Shown one piece after another: positions 24,301-30,300 of a DNA stretch of 64,000 nt. Position 1 is the first letter of the stretch. The number at the start of each line of letters is the position of its first letter. The stretch spans positions 24,021,686-24,085,685 of the forward strand of contig OX243814.1 of assembly GCA_945859605.1 (NCBI GenBank). Direction: 5' to 3'. The stretch is from Lumbricus rubellus. Lineage: Eukaryota > Annelida > Clitellata > Crassiclitellata > Lumbricidae. The notes under the pieces were generated by a model that had not been told where the DNA came from, searched no databases, and worked only from the letters and a program-made list of their open reading frames with translations. The position numbers and the translations under genes are program-made.

Positions 24301-27300
24301 CAGTTGATACGAAATTTTCCTATTATTATTTCGTCTCCTCCATCCCTGTGATAAATTGCCCGACTGACTTACAAAGTGTTGTAGACGAATTTACCGTTTT
24401 AATGAACCTTGTGACAACTCAGATAAATTTTGGATTAGCATTCTTCTTTCATCTAGCGGGGTATGTTTAGACGGTGTGGCAGAACATGTGCCAGCTGGCA
24501 TTTAAGAAGGTGATTAAGCCCTATTTGGAAACCATCGCTCTAGCCAACAGTACTTCAGATATAGTGTCAAAATATGTTTATGTAAGCTTATATTTATGCA
24601 TATAAAAATTGTATATATATATATATACATGTATGTAAGATCCTCACTATAATAGGCGGTTCTTCAGCGGATCTGTTATCTCGCAATGATCGGCTAAAAT
24701 GGAATATGATGCCAAATTACTTCGCTATTAGCGGACACGAGTGAATTCATTTCCCATATCGGGGTATAGACAATAATTATGAATCTCTGTATTACCAAGA
24801 GAGAATTCCATCTGTTGAATTTTCAAAAATAGGCTGCACCTAAGCAAAGCAGCATATAGTCCTACTTGTGGAGCGTATCGTATTTTTCAGCCGATACACT
24901 ATACTGCCTTATTAGTTAATCTTACGCTTCCTATGTTAATTTTAAATAGTTACCTATAGAGAAATAGTCTTTTCCGATAATCATGAAGTGTTATAATAAT
25001 GATAATATTCATCAAATAATCAACATTTCTCTGCATATACGCGCAGAATCCAGGGGGCGCACATGCGCCCCCTTGCGCCCCCCTGCGGACGCCCATGACT
25101 ACGGAATGCCTGTAGAGTGTTTCCTTTGCTAGTTTGCCATTTTCTTAAACAGTTTAAAACTTTTGTATATTATTTCCAGTGCTTAAAGTGTGGGAAAATA
25201 AGTGCCTGTACGTCCCTCACCTTTCCAAAAGAAGTGCCTGGACGGCCTTACCTTTTCAGGCTGTGCTGGCCAGTAAGTGGCAGGACGGCCTTCATATTTT
25301 AAAATAAGTGCATCCATGACCGTCCAGCCACACTTTAAGCCCTGATTATTTCTCAAGAATCTGATAGCTTGTTTTTGTTTTCTAGGCTGTGACAACTCTT
25401 AGAGTTTTTGCAGTTGGAGCTTCAATGCTGTGCCCAAAGACACATATACTGATTACAACGTATGGTGCTTGTTCGCCTGAACGAATGCTGGTCTTCAATT
25501 ACCCAAACAATTTCACTAGAAAGAGTTTCCTGCCAAGCTCAAAAGATCCCTCAGAAGCAATGATTAATTTAACAGTATGTTTTCTTATCTAATGTACTTG
25601 TATAAAATCGTATTAATGGAAATGTATGCTTAATTTTAGCATGTTAATTGACTTGTGTTTTGATGGAAGCTAGACCTGGTGTTGATTAAATATTTTGCAA
25701 CAGTATTAATTTTCTGCACTATTTCTGCCACTGAGTTCAATTATGGGCGTAGATAAGTTCTATTTATGCACAATATGCAGCATATAAAAAGATGTAACTG
25801 AGACTGTTGCATTTATCGTGGTTTTAGATGGCTTTCCAGTGTAACATGTTGATCGTAATTATTGTAGCCCAACTATCGACCACCTTCTCGTCTTGGTTTA
25901 GGCATTCCAACAAGTGACAACATTTATAATGCGGACCCTACAATGCCTCGAAAACACATGGACTTTAAAATTTCAAAGGTACTTTCTGCAATACAATACA
26001 ACTAACATTTTATAATGCTTCCTTACAAAGTTTGTGTTTATTTTAGATGCTTTTTGTATTTTTAAGAACCAGTTATTCTTAATTTTACTAGTTTTCTTGT
26101 GATTGACGATTTCGAGCATGTGATGAATGAATGACAGTTCTTCAGCATGATATTGTAACTGTTCTTCAGCTGGTAATTATAAATTTATTGCATAGCTAAT
26201 GTTCCCAGTAATTATCGAGTGTGTTAAACCACCTTTTTGGGGTTCTTAATAGTTTTACAATGCACGGCATTGGTTTCAAAGTCACTTTTTTGCACTTGCT
26301 CATCATTAAGATTGCTCCGTGTCCGCTCTGTAGTCGGGAGCACCTCTGAGTAGGGAGCTTGAAGGGGCCTATAACAAGTGCACATACAAAACGAACGTAT
26401 GTACGTACATACATACTTCAGTAAATACAATAAAGATTTTGTTTTGACTCAAACTCTCTACGAGGAGATAGCTTTAAGAAATTTGCTTGTCGCCATCTCT
26501 TGAAAAATTTGTTTTGCCATTTTGTGTTTGATTTTAATAAAAGAACACTTTCATTGAAACATAGGGACTTATTGAGTTTATTGCATCATCATTAGCTCGT
26601 CTCGTGTTGTGTTATTTAGTATTTATGCAGAATGCGAAAAAGCTGAGAATTGCACTGCTTGGTTGTTTAGTGGGAATTGTGATGCCTGAACCGGATGATT
26701 TATATAAAACATGAAGCTGGCATCAAGTTATAACTGACTGATGATGAACATGACAACAGTTACGTAGAAAGCAAGGCAAGCAGGACATTTTGAGGTGCAT
26801 GATAGGTGTTATATTATAAGTGGTTTGTTAAATTAATTACAGAAATACTTAACATCAGAAAATGTCTTGTTTATAGAATTAGACTGTCAAATTTGTTCAC
26901 ATGGTGATAGGTAACACATTTTCACAGTATTCAATAAGCTAAAACCGTATTGGCCATGATGATTTCTTTGTGTTACAGGAAACAGGAAGATTTAAACAAT
27001 GCGCCAAAGCCAAAACAAAAAAAGAGTGTGGCTGTACTGACAGACTTAGAATGACTGACGAGGCCAGATACTCGGACTGCAAAATGCGAGTATGTAGCAG
27101 ATGTCTATGTTGTATAAGTTCTGTCACTATTTATTATTGATTACTGTGATTAATACGGTGCGTGGACGATTGATCGCCGGACGGTTGATCACCGGATGAT
27201 TTATATAAAACGATATGACACTGTAGACTCAATCTACCACATAATGTATTCAATCTGTAATGAAATCATAACAAGTGAAATGTGAAGATATACTGAAATG

Positions 27301-30300
27301 GCTGTCAAGCGCTATATTAATAAGATGAATCGGCAACTACACGCAAGTAGGTAAGATCATTTGTTTGTCCATAATTGCGACGTTAATTTGGTATGCGTAC
27401 CTAAGAAAATTTTGTGATGTGCTATTTGCTGTGTGTACAACTGTACATATAAGAATTAACAGAAGCTGACGATATTTATCTTTACTAGTGGTTATTACGA
27501 AATTTCTATTTCATCCTTAGTTAATTGCAGTGACCACTAGACCGGTGATCAATCATCCGGTGATCAACCATCCAGTGATCAACCATCCAGTGATCAATCG
27601 TCGTAGAACTGATTAATACAAGTTAATACACTAAATTTTGTGGCAGGTTTTCTTGCAACAATAAGCAGTTTGTTCCTTTCACATGTGATGCTGATCCATG
27701 TACTGACCTAAACTTTACTTGTTCTTACTCGATTAATCAGTTAATGATCCATAACGTTCAGATTTAAGTAGAACAGTATGCAGTTAGTTTTCTAGGTCAA
27801 GTATTTGCTATGAATGACAAGAATATGGCAATTTGTTGATCCTGCAGATTTTTAGTATATAATTAGCTAACAGCGAGCAATGAAACTTATTATGGGTTGC
27901 TGATAAATCATTAAAATATGAATAACATTACATTATGTGTTGTGTATTTGTGTGGGATCGTCCTGGTGCTAGTTATAAGAAGATTGTTTGCTAACTAATG
28001 AAATTTTGTACCACTTAGGTAGCACTTGTGTGAGGTACTTTAAAAAATGAAATATATGTATGTTGCATTTTTGGTGTGCAGGAAAGTATCTGAAATGTAA
28101 ACATATGCTTGCAGTGCATACTAGATTTGTAAGTTACAATCATGTTGTACTTTGTAGGTGTTTAAGTTAAAACAGCCATTAGCGCTTGCGATTAATTTCA
28201 CCCTGCTAATCTATGGAAAGATGGATGCAGTTCCTGACAATTATCTCTTTCGAATATTTGATGTGAACAATCGGCCAATTAAGGTGCAATACAAGAAAGG
28301 TCAGTTGGATCAGCACTTGCATTGTCTCAACTGTTAAATTGGATCGAAGGAAATTAAATGGAATATGGCCACCAAGGAAGCATAAATAGTTCTATGAAAG
28401 TTTAGTCATGACTTCTTTAATTGACTCATATTGGAAGTGAATTTGAACTTTAATCAAGTTATAAGTTTGTAACTTCATGCTCTAGAACGCGAGGTTAGGT
28501 ATTCAACTGAATGGCTAGTTATATAATAAAACACTGTACCAGAAGTACAAAACCTTTGCCTAAAGTCCTCAATTTGCCAAAATGTCTAACATTCTCACTT
28601 AGGAACCTCAAATTTCAACTTTTTTAAATCAATACATTTTAGAAGAATTACAAAAAAACTTACTATAATAACATTATTCTGAATGCTAATTTGTGATTGC
28701 TGAACAAGTTTGTCTCAATGCATCAGAGAATGTGAATTGTCTTGAATATTCACATTTCAGTAATATTGAGTAATCAGGACCCAGTCTCTTTCAACCTCTG
28801 AGTGTGCCTGTTGTTGAGTGGCATCTCTGGTGTGTAAGTTCAATCTACTCATCGTGTTTCTCCTCCGAGTGGGCATCTGGATGGGGAGCTATATGTATCA
28901 ATTAAGAATGCAGAATGAAGTGCAGCTTTTTACACCTTTGACACAAAACATTGCACTTTCGTAACAGATAACTGGTTGTGACATTGCGTGTTTCAATTAT
29001 AGGAGCCTCTGCAGGTGCTTTTACCAGAGCTCTTCGAGAGGATAAGCGATTTGCCAAGATGGCTAAAGAATATTTTGAGCCAAACCGTATAGAAGTTACT
29101 ATGGGGGTTTGTCATTCTATTTTTCTAGGCTGGCATAATTCGCTATTCACAGACCTGTCTCCATCTGAATTATAATTCAACCTATCTACAATATAACTAA
29201 TGCCTAATTGCAACCTCTCTATGAAACCCACTGCTTCCTACTCACTGTCAGTGTATACTAAATCAACCTTTGTATTATTACATCTTTAATATTTATATTT
29301 AAGTGCTTATTCTGCATGTGCAGTTATGTTTGAATGGTCAGCGATGCGTGGGCTAGCTGTCAATAAAAAATCATCAATAAAGAAACAATGCCCTTGTATA
29401 TACTCTGTTCATCTGGCTTGGCACCTGCCAGCATCTGCAAAGCTAGACACAGCAACCCTTGCGACGGTCTTTTCTCATTTTGTCTTCTCCACTGTGGTCC
29501 ACGACCAAGGTGTTACTCTTGACGAGGCACTCACTTTTGCTCCTCACATTCACTCACTCAGCCGAGCCCATGATTATTAGCAACTGCTCCATCTTCGCAA
29601 TCTTGCTCCAACCGCTACTGCTATCCTTGTCCATTCTTTCACTATAAGCAGCCTTTACTACCACTGCTCTCCTATGTTGGCCTACCGGCTGCCTGACTGA
29701 GCTGCTGAGATTGCATCTTGCGCTGTGCAGCGTGCCTTATTGGCTTCATACCCAAATTCGACCACATCTCCAGCTATGTGCAAAGAAAACCATGGCGGTA
29801 TGGAAATGGTCTCCCTTCTGAGCTGTGCCTGTTCCCTATGTCACTCTGTCACATTCTATAAGCTCTTGAACACTTCTTTTTGGCCGTGCTGGAATCGGGG
29901 AGCACCTCTGAGTAGTTTCCTAGAAGAGGTGCTATATATAATTACTTGAATGAATGCGCGACATTCTCCATTGGCTTCTCCTCAAGCAGTGAATCGCTGC
30001 TCTAGTTTAGTGCTGCCTGCTAAGTCTCGCTCCTGCCTACCTTAGCGAGCTCTGTAGCCGTAGTATTCTTAATGCTCAGCACTTACCGTACACTCCCTCC
30101 ATTCTGCTGAACAGGGTCTGCTCTGTTTGATTTGCAAGCACCTCCACTAGGTATTATAACCGTTCCTCCTTGGTGGTAGGCCCTCATCCTGGAATGGTCT
30201 TCCTTTGATGATACACCCCCTTCCTACAACTTCTGAGACAGTCCTCTCATCGTAAAATGGTTTTACTTTGCTGCACTGGGGTTGGGAGCACATCTGAGTA

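Noticed and set aside
24612..24628. (AT)n tract as a possible regulatory site
   Set aside because: Simple microsatellite inside a transposon; similar runs occur at 56951 and elsewhere.
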